From Sphingomonadales bacterium (GTDB lineage Bacteria; Pseudomonadota; Alphaproteobacteria; Sphingomonadales; Sphingomonadaceae), in contig JAQGKX010000203.1 of the NCBI GenBank assembly GCA_028289885.1, positions 1 through 36,785 on the forward strand: a stretch of 36,785 nt of DNA, read 5' to 3'. The position numbers were made by a program, and so were the translations under genes. Shown one piece after another: positions 1 through 7,765 of this stretch. The notes under the pieces are model-generated. The model worked only from the letters and a program-made list of their open reading frames with translations. It was not told the origin of the DNA and ran no database searches. The number at the start of each line of letters is the position of its first letter. The stretch's first letter is position 1.

Positions 1-99
1 CTGCGTATCTTCAAGGGTTCGGAACATCCACACACGGCGCAGGATCCTCAGATCCTCGACATCGGTTCGATGAACCGCAAGAACAAGGTGGGCGCATAA
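1..99 (+). CDS. rplM: 50S ribosomal protein L13, C-terminal end (partial)
   Basis: The first 32 codons read in one frame and end in TAA at 97-99. The residues ([14 protein letters not shown], then PQILDIG) match the C-terminal tail of ribosomal protein L13, which follows the conserved L13 core and helps assemble the 50S subunit. The start lies outside the window. The stop overlaps the ATG of rpsI by one base (TAATG), the usual rplM-rpsI operon arrangement, so the two are co-transcribed and probably translationally coupled. I see nothing odd in the visible part. Confidence 0.9.
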   Translation: MRIFKGSEHPHTAQDPQILDIGSMNRKNKVGA

Positions 100-662
100 T
101 GTCCGATAACCGTCAATCGCTGGCCGATCTGGCTGCCCTGACCGGTGCTCCTGTTCCTGTCGCTCCTGAAGTTGCGGCGAACGCCCCGGCTTCGGAAACC
201 ACCGACTATATGGCACCGATCAGCAACGAACCTGTCCGCGAGCCAATGCCGCTCCGCGAACAGATCATCGATGCTCAGGGTCGTGCCTATGCAACCGGTC
301 GACGCAAGGACGCCGTTGCACGCGTCTGGATCAAGCCCGGCAGCGGCAAGATCACCGTCAACGGTCGCGACCAGGAAGTGTATTTCGCACGTCCCACGCT
401 GCGTCTCGTCATCAGCCAGGCATTCGAAGTTTCGGATCGCGTCGGCAGCTATGACGTGATCGCAACCGTGAAGGGCGGCGGACTTTCGGGACAGGCCGGC
501 GCTGTAAAGCACGGTATCTCGCAGGCGCTGACCAAGTACGAACCAATCCTTCGTGCGCCGGTAAAGGCCGCCGGGTTCCTGACCCGCGATAGCCGCACCG
601 TCGAGCGTAAGAAGTACGGTAAGGCCAAGGCGCGCAAGAGCTTCCAGTTCTCGAAGCGTTAA
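99..662 (+). CDS. rpsI: 30S ribosomal protein S9
   Basis: This is ribosomal protein S9 of the small subunit, whose C-terminal tail reaches the P-site tRNA. The 187-aa product has the S9 core from about residue 63 ([18 protein letters not shown]), the [10 protein letters not shown] loop, [20 protein letters not shown] at the end, and the invariant terminal SKR. Typical bacterial S9 is about 130 aa. The extra N-terminal 55-60 residues are Ala/Pro-rich and poorly conserved-looking; extended S9 N-termini are known in Alphaproteobacteria. The ATG at 99 overlaps the rplM stop, which supports this start. A strong terminator follows at 691-724. Confidence 0.97.
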   Translation: MSDNRQSLADLAALTGAPVPVAPEVAANAPASETTDYMAPISNEPVREPMPLREQIIDAQGRAYATGRRKDAVARVWIKPGSGKITVNGRDQEVYFARPTLRLVISQAFEVSDRVGSYDVIATVKGGGLSGQAGAVKHGISQALTKYEPILRAPVKAAGFLTRDSRTVERKKYGKAKARKSFQFSKR

Positions 663-690
663 GCCTTACTTTCTTTGCAAGCTACGAACC

Positions 691-724
691 GGCCTCCTGC
701 TCCATGCGAGCAGGGGGCCGTTTT
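691..724 (+). terminator. Rho-independent terminator of rplM-rpsI
   Basis: GGCCTCCTGCTC (691-702) pairs with GAGCAGGGGGCC (708-719) over 12 bp, with one G-T pair, around a 5-nt loop CATGC. TTTT follows at 721-724 after one G, then CTTG. Its position 28 bp after the rpsI stop fits the end of the ribosomal protein operon. Confidence 0.88.
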
Positions 725-810
725 CTTGTTTGCAATATATATAATCCGACATTGACCAGGCGCGCATCCGTGTGGCACTTGCCCTTGCGGACGCCGGTTA
801 CAGATACCGT

Positions 811-884
811 GCGGGTGTAGCTCAATGGCAGAGCAGAAGCTTCCCATGCTTACGACGAGGGTTCGATTCCCTTCACCCGCTCCA
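811..884 (+). tRNA. tRNA-Gly (anticodon CCC)
   Basis: The cloverleaf folds fully. The 7-bp acceptor stem is GCGGGTG/CACCCGC. The D stem is GCTC/GAGC. The anticodon loop TTCCCAT carries CCC. The T arm is GAGGG-TTCGATT-CCCTT. The encoded CCA is at 882-884. The anticodon reads GGG glycine codons. It is 74 nt without introns. The opening pair of the anticodon stem (G with A) is mismatched. The gene sits alone between the rpsI terminator and the fimbrial operon, so its 3' end could in principle be an integration site, but I found no second copy of the 3' end as a boundary repeat. Confidence 0.95.
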
Positions 885-1212
885 CTGCTTACCTGCCGCT
901 CGGCTACGCTCATGCTCGTCACGACCTTGCGTGAAGGCAAATAAAGCCGCTCCGCGCCATCCCGGCATCACCCGCCCAGTACGCCCCTTAGTCGCGCGCC
1001 GAACGACTGCGCGATCCTCCAGAGCAGATCAAGGTACCAGCAGGCTGTGTCGTAATGAACAACGACCCCTCAGTACGTATTTTGGCTTACTCAACATTGC
1101 AGTTTTGCTTGCTCGTCGTCCGCTTAATGTAGCTCAACGACATGCTTCTCACACGGAAGCTTTATCGTGGGGCCCCGGACCTTTCGGGCGATCAACTTGT
1201 AAGGAAATCATG
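885..1212. other. Non-coding stretch upstream of the fimbrial operon
   Basis: About 330 bases without a convincing gene. The pilin frame stays open far upstream to 772, but that part reads through the tRNA and has no protein-like composition, so it is not coding. A 25-codon ORF from ATG 1053 lacks a ribosome binding site. The stretch probably holds the fimbrial promoter. I could not pick a confident -35/-10 pair. The only clear signal is the ribosome binding site AAGGA at 1201-1205 next to the pilin start. Confidence 0.5.
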
Positions 1213-1752
1213 ATGAAACGTGTAATTCTTCTTGCCTCAGCAGTAATGGCTGTTGGTCTGATTGCGCCAGCATCGGCAGAAACATTGAACGTGTCGGGCG
1301 TAGTCGCACCTTATTGCAACGTTAACCTGACCAATGTTTCCAGCGGCACCGCTTCTGTCGCGATGGTCGATACGCAGCAGATCGCAAACCTGCGTCTGTC
1401 GTGCAACGGCAACAATACCCGGCTTGTCACCACAGTCGCCAATGGTGATCTGCTCAGCGGCACCAATCGCATCAACTATGGTCTTGAAATGCGCTCGCCC
1501 AGTGATCCAGCCTTCGCGATCGCCGAGCATGACACCAATCCCATCGGAGGCGAGAACAACCTGTTCTTCACGCGCCAACACAATGGATACAGCCAGCCGA
1601 TCGCGAACGGCATCCCCCTGCAACTGTGGCTGAACGTCAACGTCAACGACGCCGGTGAAGCGCAGGCCGCAGGATCGGGTAACTTCCCCGCCAATGCAGC
1701 GCCCGCAGGCACATATACAGAGGTGTTCACCTTCACGGCATCTTCGGTCTGA
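1213..1752 (+). CDS. Major pilin-like fimbrial subunit (chaperone-usher, spore coat U-like)
   Basis: A secreted structural subunit of a chaperone-usher fimbria. The 179-aa product starts with a classic signal peptide (KRVILLASAVMAVGLIAPASA, cut before ETLNV). A beta-rich domain with two cysteines (in APYCNVN and LSCNGN) follows, and the C-terminus GTYTEVFTFTASS resembles the last strand of spore coat U/Csu-type pilins. The short segment before the first Cys could be the donor strand. ATG 1213 lies 7 nt after AAGGA; the in-frame ATG at 1210 is the alternative. It is the first gene of the pilin-chaperone-usher-tip operon. Being smallest and first, it is probably the major subunit, which is inference. 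Confidence 0.75.
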   Translation: MKRVILLASAVMAVGLIAPASAETLNVSGVVAPYCNVNLTNVSSGTASVAMVDTQQIANLRLSCNGNNTRLVTTVANGDLLSGTNRINYGLEMRSPSDPAFAIAEHDTNPIGGENNLFFTRQHNGYSQPIANGIPLQLWLNVNVNDAGEAQAAGSGNFPANAAPAGTYTEVFTFTASSV

Positions 1753-1773
1753 ACCAACCCCCGGATCGAAGGC

Positions 1774-1799
1774 AGGGATCGTCAGAAATGGCGATCCCT
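1774..1799 (+). promoter_or_regulatory. Intercistronic hairpin between pilin and chaperone genes
   Basis: AGGGATCG (1774-1781) and CGATCCCT (1792-1799) form a perfect 8-bp stem with a 10-nt loop in the 86-bp gap between pilin stop and chaperone start. No T-run follows, so it is not a standard terminator. Such hairpins after pilin genes can stabilise the upstream mRNA or cause partial termination, giving more pilin than usher. That role here is inference. Confidence 0.45.
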
Positions 1800-1838
1800 C
1801 GCGTCGCCTGAATTTACAGTTTCTTTCAAGGGGTTGTC

Positions 1839-2582
1839 ATGAAAGCTGTCCAAAACTTAAAAACTTTACTTGTTGGTGGGCTTCTCGCCACCACAAGCGC
1901 CTATGCTCAGGGGTATCAGGTCCAGCCGATGCTGGCGACGATCGCTCCCTCCGGAAGCGGCGCGCGGCTGACATTATCAGTCAAAAATTCGGGAGCAGTG
2001 CCGATCACGCTCGAACTCATCGCGTTTCGTGCGACGGTGGACGAGGCCGGAACGCCTACGCGGACCGACGAGACGAAAGACCTGATGGTCTATCCGGATC
2101 AGACATTGATCGGTCCAGGCAAGGAGCAAACCGTTCAGGTTCGATATATTGGCGATCCCGCCTTGATCGATGCCCGCATGTACGGTGTTCGCGTGGCTCA
2201 GCTTCCCATTGATTTCAACTCGGGAGCCGTCGGCAAGGAAGGTGGATCGACCACCGTAAAGGTAAGTTTCAACTTCCTGTCCCATATAATCGTGGCACCC
2301 CCCACCGCGTTACCGATCTTGTCGGTTTCATCGGCAGAGCGAGCCCCGTCCGGCGACCTGAAGTTGGTGTTTGTGAACAGCGGCAGCGGCATCGCCGTAC
2401 TCAACGACACTAAGCTGACGCTAACGGATACGGCGGGAAAAAGCGTAACGGTCGATTCCTCCCATATCGACCTTGGCAAATTCTCCGCTTTAATGCCCAA
2501 ACAGAGCCGCCAGGTCACTGTAGCGGCAAAGGATATTGCCAGCCTGTCGGGGGCAATAAAGCCAGTCATTATTCTGCACTGA
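1839..2582 (+). CDS. Periplasmic fimbrial chaperone (PapD-like)
   Basis: A periplasmic chaperone that would cap pilin subunits by donor-strand complementation and hand them to the usher. The 247-aa product has a signal peptide ending in TSAYAQ and two immunoglobulin-like domains. Domain 1 (about 27-140) includes LTLSVKNSGAVPITLEL and the strand YPDQTLIGPGKEQTVQVRYIG, the typical 'P-x-x-G-x-x-Q-x-V-R' signature. Domain 2 covers about 145-247. ATG 1839 follows AAGGGG with good spacing. It lies between the pilin and usher genes, with only 2 bp before the first possible usher start codon. The divergent sequence and gene order suggest an archaic/Csu-like system rather than classical type 1/P pili. 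Confidence 0.85.
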   Translation: MKAVQNLKTLLVGGLLATTSAYAQGYQVQPMLATIAPSGSGARLTLSVKNSGAVPITLELIAFRATVDEAGTPTRTDETKDLMVYPDQTLIGPGKEQTVQVRYIGDPALIDARMYGVRVAQLPIDFNSGAVGKEGGSTTVKVSFNFLSHIIVAPPTALPILSVSSAERAPSGDLKLVFVNSGSGIAVLNDTKLTLTDTAGKSVTVDSSHIDLGKFSALMPKQSRQVTVAAKDIASLSGAIKPVIILH

Positions 2583-2605
2583 TCGTGTATTTGAATGGCA
2601 ACTTC

Positions 2606-5068
2606 ATGCATACCCGATCTATCGGGTGGATGGCGATCGCGATCGTTCTGGGGCATCGACCCGCCTTCGCGCAGGGAGCGCCCGAAGAGATTGCCCTCTC
2701 CGTCGTAGCAAGTGCCCCTATCGTGAACAGCGCCGGGTTACGGCCAGCCAGAACCCCGCTGGAGTCATCGCTTCTGATCAACGGGCGCTTTCTGGGTACG
2801 ATCAGTGTGGCTGTCGATGCCGCTGGCGAGGGCGAGATCGATGCCCGCCGACTGATCGAACTCCTTGGCCCGATCGTGACTGCAAAGCTCAAGGCCGAAA
2901 TTCTGGCGCGTATCGCCGGCCGCGACCATGTCGATTTCAAGGACTTGCAGTTCGACGGTTTGTCCCTTGAATTCGACAGCCTGTCCCTGAGCGTCTTGGC
3001 AAAAGTTCCGCTGGATGGCTCTGTTGCCTCACCTGTGATCTTGACCGAGCGCTCGGCAGTTCCGGATCCAAGAGCATTTGATGCGCCGTCGAATTTTGCA
3101 GCGGGTGTCAACATTGCAGCCACCCAGCGCTTCGTTCACGGTGAGGGAGGCGGATTCCAGCCAATTCAGGCGGACTTCAACGCCATTATAAATTTCGGCG
3201 GGTTCGAAGGGGTAACTCTCACAGGCGGAGCGACCTATAACGGCCGATCATGGGAACGACGTGAATTTCGGGCAACGCGGGACTTTTTCGAACCAGCGTT
3301 GCGCGCCACTCTCGGCGAATTCACCCCGACCGCAGCATCGTTTCAGGGATCGGGTCGCATCCTGGGTTTCGGAATCGAGCGGGCGTTCACGACCATCAGG
3401 CCGTTTCAAAATGTTCGCCCGGTTGGAAAACAGGAATTCCAGCTGGACCGGGACGCAAACGTCGATGTCTTCGTCAATGACTTGCGTGTGCAGACCGTAC
3501 GCCTCACGCCCGGCCGGTATAATATCAGCGACTTTCCACTGGCTGCCGGATCGAACCGGGTACGGCTCGTTGTCGATGACATCGGTGGCCGCCGCGAGGT
3601 GGTCGATTTCGCAATTTTCAGCACGGCAGATCTGCTGACTCCCGGAGTAACCGAATTCGGGGGCGCGATAGGGCTGCGTGAGACGCACAACCTCCACTAC
3701 GCCAGATCCCCCGCTGCGACGGCTTATGTCTATCGGGGCATAAACGATAACCTCACTGCTGGCCTGAATGCTCAGGCCTCCAGCCGCGCGGTGCAGGCAG
3801 GTGGGGCGGTTATCTTTGGCACTCCGATCGGGTTTTTCCAGTTGGAGGGGGCGGTCAGCAAGCGAGGCCTTGGGCAAGGCTTTGGCGTGGCGGCATCGCT
3901 GGAATATCGGGGCGAATTTTCCTTGCTCACCAAGAATGACCTGCGCCTGAATTTTGTCAGCACCTATCGGAGCGCGCGTTTTGCCGATGCATTCTCGCCC
4001 GCGCTGTCAAATCAGCAGGCGATGCAGAGCACCGTGCTGGTGCAATGGCAAGCACCGCCGGGAATTAGTCTGGGACTTGGCTTCACGCAGACCCGGTACC
4101 GTGACCCCAGTGCAACCATAAATCGGCTGGACGCATCGGTTGGACGAAGCTTCGGACGCGTCAGCATCAATTGTTCAGGATCACGCTCCACGTCCAACGA
4201 TGGTCGGCCCACCGACACACGCGGGGCAATCGGTCTCTCACTCCGCCTTGGAAGCCGTTATTTCCTGAACGGGCGCTTCGACAGCGCCAGAGACCGCAAG
4301 GAACTGGAATTCAGTCGCGTCAGCAATGGTATGCTGGACGACATAAGCGGCGAGGCTCGCCTGACCGACGATCGCGATACTCAGACGATTACGGGGCGCG
4401 TTGCCTATATCAACAATCGGTTCGATGCCGTCGTCAGTCACAATCGCCTCGAAACGCGCGGCCTCAATGGGACGACATCCGTCGCATCCGACTGGAATCT
4501 GAGGACATTCGTGGGCTTTACCTCGGGGCGGTTCGCCATCGGTCGTGCCGCACTTGAAGGTTTTGTGATCGCCCCTGTTCATGCCAGCCTTGGGAATGCA
4601 CAAGCGCTTGTCGTTTCAGGCGACCGGGTAATCGCCCGTTCCGGATTTTTCGGACCCGCGCTTGTCCCGATCGACCGCGCCTATGGCATCACCCGCCGTG
4701 AGCTCAAGGTCGACCCCCTTCCCTTGGGCTACGACCTGGGCGAGGGTAGCATAAATGTGTTCCCGGGGTACGGGAATGGATATAAATTCATGATCGGCAG
4801 CGACGCGTCACACATAGCGGTCGGCTATCTCGTCGATGCAAAAGGTCCCCTTGCTCTCGCCGCCGGGACCGTGGATTCCGTGGACTCGCCGCCTAAAAAA
4901 GCTGCGGCACCGCGGAGTTTCTTCACCAATCGCGCAGGACGTTTTGTCGCGGATCGACTCGCTCCCGGAAGATATCGTCTCAACACGCCGGGGGGACATG
5001 CAGATTTCACGATACCTCTGAACAAGGAAGGCATGACCGATGTTGGCACCTTGCACCTCCAGCCTTAG
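2606..5068 (+). CDS. Outer-membrane fimbrial usher (FimD/PapC family)
   Basis: The outer-membrane pore that assembles and secretes the fimbria. The 820-aa product has a signal peptide ending in RPAFAQ and an N-terminal chaperone-binding domain (LLINGRFLGTISVAVD region). The usher hallmark VDVFVNDLRVQTVRLTPGRY follows, then FPLAAGSNRVRLVVDD, which mark the plug/barrel region. A long beta-barrel and a C-terminal domain with FFTNRAGRFVADRLAPGRY complete it. The length fits the family (about 780-850). I chose ATG 2606 because it puts the signal peptide at the N-terminus. A GTG at 2585, 2 bp after the chaperone stop, would add 7 residues, and neither start has a clear ribosome binding site. The end overlaps the next gene by 29 bp. 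Confidence 0.9.
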   Translation: MHTRSIGWMAIAIVLGHRPAFAQGAPEEIALSVVASAPIVNSAGLRPARTPLESSLLINGRFLGTISVAVDAAGEGEIDARRLIELLGPIVTAKLKAEILARIAGRDHVDFKDLQFDGLSLEFDSLSLSVLAKVPLDGSVASPVILTERSAVPDPRAFDAPSNFAAGVNIAATQRFVHGEGGGFQPIQADFNAIINFGGFEGVTLTGGATYNGRSWERREFRATRDFFEPALRATLGEFTPTAASFQGSGRILGFGIERAFTTIRPFQNVRPVGKQEFQLDRDANVDVFVNDLRVQTVRLTPGRYNISDFPLAAGSNRVRLVVDDIGGRREVVDFAIFSTADLLTPGVTEFGGAIGLRETHNLHYARSPAATAYVYRGINDNLTAGLNAQASSRAVQAGGAVIFGTPIGFFQLEGAVSKRGLGQGFGVAASLEYRGEFSLLTKNDLRLNFVSTYRSARFADAFSPALSNQQAMQSTVLVQWQAPPGISLGLGFTQTRYRDPSATINRLDASVGRSFGRVSINCSGSRSTSNDGRPTDTRGAIGLSLRLGSRYFLNGRFDSARDRKELEFSRVSNGMLDDISGEARLTDDRDTQTITGRVAYINNRFDAVVSHNRLETRGLNGTTSVASDWNLRTFVGFTSGRFAIGRAALEGFVIAPVHASLGNAQALVVSGDRVIARSGFFGPALVPIDRAYGITRRELKVDPLPLGYDLGEGSINVFPGYGNGYKFMIGSDASHIAVGYLVDAKGPLALAAGTVDSVDSPPKKAAAPRSFFTNRAGRFVADRLAPGRYRLNTPGGHADFTIPLNKEGMTDVGTLHLQP

Positions 5069-5948
5069 GCGGCTCGCGATCCACGCAGCCTTCGCAATGG
5101 CTCTTTGGGCACACCCCGCCCTGTCGTGCCAGGCCACGATCGTCACCGCGCCAGCCACCGTTCAAATTCAATATGATGCGTTCGACTTCACCAATCGACA
5201 GGCAATTGCTTCATTCGAACTTTCCAGCACCTCATCGGAAACATGTGTAGTCGACCTTGCCCTGGTGAAGGCGGACCATATTGCAGCCGATGATTTTACC
5301 ATCGGGGATACCGATGTTCATGTGAAAGCAACTGCAGACACGGCTGGTGGCGGCGTGATTCAAAAGGGAGCCGGCCTATGGTCTGTTCAGGTCAGCAGCG
5401 CGGCCAGAACGCGCGTCACCTTGCGCTTCGATGTCGCCATGGGTGGCGTGGTGCAAGCCGGCGTACATCCCGAACAGCTTTCTCTCGAACTGCGCGCGGC
5501 CGATACAGTCAGCAGCATGAACGAAGTCCCGCTCACGATCATGCTTGCATCTCCCCCGCGCGCGCAGATGAACATCGCTGGGGCAACGGGTACCTTTGGA
5601 TCATCAGGCACCGTCAGCGAGGTCGATTTCGGCGTCATGGAAACGGGAAAAGTTCGCCACGTCTTTCTTCAAATCCGCGCAAACACCAGGGCCATGCTGT
5701 CAATCGATTCACAGAACCGTGGGCAATTGAAGCTCCTCGATCCCGAACAGGGTGGCGACGGAATACCGTATGAGACCGAATTGGCGGGAGAGACTGTAGA
5801 TCTGTCACAGCATTGGCAGCGCGAGATGGCGCCTCCACGGACGATGGCGGGAACTGCACTGCCTTTTGACCTGACGCTGGGCCTGGTTGGTCCACGGCGG
5901 GCCGGGCGCTACGGCGATATCCTCACGATAATGATCAGCGGATTATAG
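5040..5948 (+). CDS. Secreted fimbrial protein, probable tip/minor subunit
   Basis: The last gene of the chaperone-usher operon, starting 29 bp inside the usher gene. The 302-aa product has a signal peptide (LAIHAAFAMALWAHPALS) and CQATIV directly after the cleavage site. It appears to have two beta-rich halves: about 25-170 ending in PLTIMLAS, and about 175-302 ending in GRYGDILTIMISG. Both ends look like the terminal strand of spore coat U/Csu-type subunits. A two-domain subunit after the usher is the position of the CsuE-like tip adhesin in archaic fimbriae. Membership is inferred from order and fold signals; similarity to known adhesins is not obvious by eye. Confidence 0.65.
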   Translation: MLAPCTSSLRRLAIHAAFAMALWAHPALSCQATIVTAPATVQIQYDAFDFTNRQAIASFELSSTSSETCVVDLALVKADHIAADDFTIGDTDVHVKATADTAGGGVIQKGAGLWSVQVSSAARTRVTLRFDVAMGGVVQAGVHPEQLSLELRAADTVSSMNEVPLTIMLASPPRAQMNIAGATGTFGSSGTVSEVDFGVMETGKVRHVFLQIRANTRAMLSIDSQNRGQLKLLDPEQGGDGIPYETELAGETVDLSQHWQREMAPPRTMAGTALPFDLTLGLVGPRRAGRYGDILTIMISGL

Positions 5949-5977
5949 GTCTGCAGCCTCGACGACCGCAGCGCTCA

Positions 5978-6700
5978 TTATGTCAAAAGCATAAACGGCA
6001 TCAATTTGTTAAAGAGGCCTTCGCGCGAGGATACATCCAGTTTCTCATAAATGTGCCGAATATGGGCTCGGACCGTGCCAACGGATAATTGCATGCGGTT
6101 CCCTGTCTGCTCGGCGGTCTGACCAGCAAAAAGTCTTTCCACGACCTGACGTTCGCTCGGCGTGAATCCAAAGGCGGCTTGCAGATTGGCCGCACCCATC
6201 GAGCAGGTTTCGCTGGCGCGCCGCAAAGTGATACCGGTTTCCCTCGATGACCCACTGTTGCGCAAGAAAATTGCCGTGCAGAGAATATAGTCGCCGCTTT
6301 TGGACGGCATGCACAATGTCGATATCTGTGCCTTGGATGACCGCACGAACCTGCCGAAATAATGGCTCAGATCGCTGTCTTCAAATCTGATCCTTTGGCT
6401 GCTGATAGCGAAACCACCCGATACCTCATCGAAAAAGCGCGAAGCCGCAGGGTTTTGCCAGGTGATAATCAGCTTGTCGTCAAGGACCAGTCGCGCTCGT
6501 AAATCACGAGTGGCCCAGACCGACAAAGAGTCTTCGGATTGACCATATAAAAGTCCGCTCGCTGACATCGTGATCCCCATTTTTTGCGACATGCCTGCTT
6601 GGGCTTGCCTGATTCTGCCGACTCGGTTATTAATGTCGCGTTCATCATTCCATCTGCCTAAGTCCGGGTGAAGTGCGTAATAACGCCTAGGTAGAACCAC
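5978..6700 (-). CDS. LuxR-family transcriptional regulator
   Basis: A DNA-binding regulator with a C-terminal LuxR/GerE helix-turn-helix at about residues 176-235 (FTPSERQVVERLFAGQTAEQ, then LSVGTVRAHIRHIYEKLDV). The region before it, about 65-160, looks like a PAS-type sensor fold (LVLDDKLIITWQNPAASRFF). The ligand is unknown. It has no receiver domain. The start is uncertain: GTG 6700 gives 240 aa, ATG 6592 gives 204 aa and ATG 6580 gives 200 aa, none with a strong ribosome binding site. It converges on the fimbrial tip gene with 29 bp between and diverges from the FixJ-like regulator. A role in controlling fimbriae or the type IV system is inference from position. Confidence 0.75.
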   Translation of the reverse strand: MVLPRRYYALHPDLGRWNDERDINNRVGRIRQAQAGMSQKMGITMSASGLLYGQSEDSLSVWATRDLRARLVLDDKLIITWQNPAASRFFDEVSGGFAISSQRIRFEDSDLSHYFGRFVRSSKAQISTLCMPSKSGDYILCTAIFLRNSGSSRETGITLRRASETCSMGAANLQAAFGFTPSERQVVERLFAGQTAEQTGNRMQLSVGTVRAHIRHIYEKLDVSSREGLFNKLMPFMLLT

Positions 6701-6856
6701 TTATAGGTTAATTGGACCAGATCGTGCTAACGTGAAAAGTCGGTCGACTAAGAGCCGAGAAGAAAAGAGAGAGGATGAGTGGCATGACGGAGGCCGCGTC
6801 ACTTGGGGGGACGTCAATCCTGCGCGTAAACGATGACAAAGGATTCTGCTTTCAAT

Positions 6857-6877
6857 CAAGCGGGTCAACTCCGCTTG
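6857..6877. promoter_or_regulatory. Dyad in the divergent regulator intergenic region
   Basis: CAAGCGG (6857-6863) and CCGCTTG (6871-6877) are perfect inverted repeats with a 7-bp spacer. They lie between the two divergent LuxR-type regulator genes, about 58 bp upstream of the FixJ-like start. A 21-bp dyad is the right size for a dimeric LuxR/FixJ-type binding site. Which protein binds is unknown. Confidence 0.35.
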
Positions 6878-6934
6878 CTGATGGCTCCGCACGTCATCCC
6901 GGGTCTCCGCTGATATTATTATTGGCACGTGATC

Positions 6935-7546
6935 ATGTTTGAACCGGGCAAACAGTGCAATTGGGTCTACGTCATTGACGATGACTCATCGCTCTTCCTT
7001 AGCCTGGCGGATCTGCTGCCAAACCATGGCATACAGACCAGACAATATTGGTCTGTAAAAGCCTTTTTGAACGTCGTGGATAAGTTGCCGGTCGGCTGTG
7101 TCGTGATGGAAGCGCGGCTTACGGACTTCGACCCCCTCATCACCCAGGATAAGTTGACGAGGCGAAGGCCCGATCTCCCTATAATTCTGGTTGCCAGAAG
7201 CGGCGATATTCCGTTGGCGGTGGCGGCGCTCAAACATGGCGCGGTCGACTTTTTTGCCAAGCCCATTGAACTGGAAGCGCTGATAGCAAGCGTCAAGCTT
7301 GCTCTGGAAATGCATGAAGACGCTCCGGAACTGGATGCGGTTCGGGAAAGACTAAGGCATCTCACCCCGCGGGAACGAGAAGTTCTCGACCGCATCGTGG
7401 CAGGCGACACCAGCAAGGAAATTGCGCGCACCTTTCATGGCAGCCCAAGGACAGTAGAGGTGCATCGCTCCCGTGTCCTGGCCAAGCTGGGAGCGCGGAA
7501 TGTTGCGGACGCGGTGCGCATTGTAGCGACAGCCAGAGCCGTCTGA
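6935..7546 (+). CDS. FixJ/NarL-like response regulator with degenerate receiver
   Basis: A two-domain regulator of 203 aa. An N-terminal receiver (about 10-125) is followed by a LuxR-type DNA-binding domain (about 140-200: LTPREREVLDRIVAGDTSKE, SPRTVEVHRSRVLAKLGA). The acidic pocket (D15-D16) and Lys109 (in AKP) are kept. The phospho-acceptor Asp is Glu59 (VVMEARL) and the conserved Thr/Ser is Ala87. Spacings from D16 to E59 to A87 to K109 (43, 28, 22) equal those of FixJ, so the substitutions are placed with confidence. It probably cannot be phosphorylated normally and may act as a constitutive or stand-alone regulator. I used ATG 6935; GTG 6929 is an alternative. It sits just upstream of the VirB operon and divergent to another LuxR protein. 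Confidence 0.85.
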   Translation: MFEPGKQCNWVYVIDDDSSLFLSLADLLPNHGIQTRQYWSVKAFLNVVDKLPVGCVVMEARLTDFDPLITQDKLTRRRPDLPIILVARSGDIPLAVAALKHGAVDFFAKPIELEALIASVKLALEMHEDAPELDAVRERLRHLTPREREVLDRIVAGDTSKEIARTFHGSPRTVEVHRSRVLAKLGARNVADAVRIVATARAV

Positions 7547-7619
7547 CCTCCAACCGGGCTGAGAGCACTGGTCCTTCCAGGATTTTTGTGCAGGACCCGA
7601 TCTCGCTGGCGATGAAGGC

Positions 7620-7640
7620 CGCGATTTTGTAATCGCGTTT
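7620..7640 (+). terminator. Possible weak terminator after the FixJ-like gene
   Basis: CGCGATT (7620-7626) and AATCGCG (7631-7637) form a perfect 7-bp stem with a TTGT loop, followed only by TTT. It lies 73 bp after the regulator stop and 160 bp before virB1. It may end the regulator transcript, but the short T-run makes this weak. Confidence 0.4.
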
Positions 7641-7765
7641 ACACGCATTGGTCTTTTTGCAAACACGTGCGTTGGTCGTCCAAGATTGCGGGATTGGTCC
7701 GAAAATCATGGCAAACCGGCTTTTGGCAGACGCCCTGTTTGTCGCAATGCTACCGCAAACGCGGA

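Noticed and set aside
736-780. Promoter of tRNA-Gly (TATAAT at 740-745, TTGACC at 752-757)
   Set aside because: Each element lacks a convincing partner at the right spacing, so I could not define a promoter.
870-884. tRNA 3' end as an attachment site with a matching downstream repeat
   Set aside because: The best other match (CCCTTCACCCGC near 30200) is 12 bases inside tamB coding sequence and is probably chance. No integrase gene is present.
772-1212. Upstream open frame joined to the pilin gene (would give 326 aa)
   Set aside because: It runs through the tRNA-Gly gene and has no protein-like character, while a ribosome binding site and a clean signal peptide mark the start at 1213/1210.
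6701-6928. 75-aa minus-strand frame between the two regulators
   Set aside because: It lies exactly in the divergent control region, has no ribosome binding site or conserved pattern, and covers the dyad at 6857-6877.
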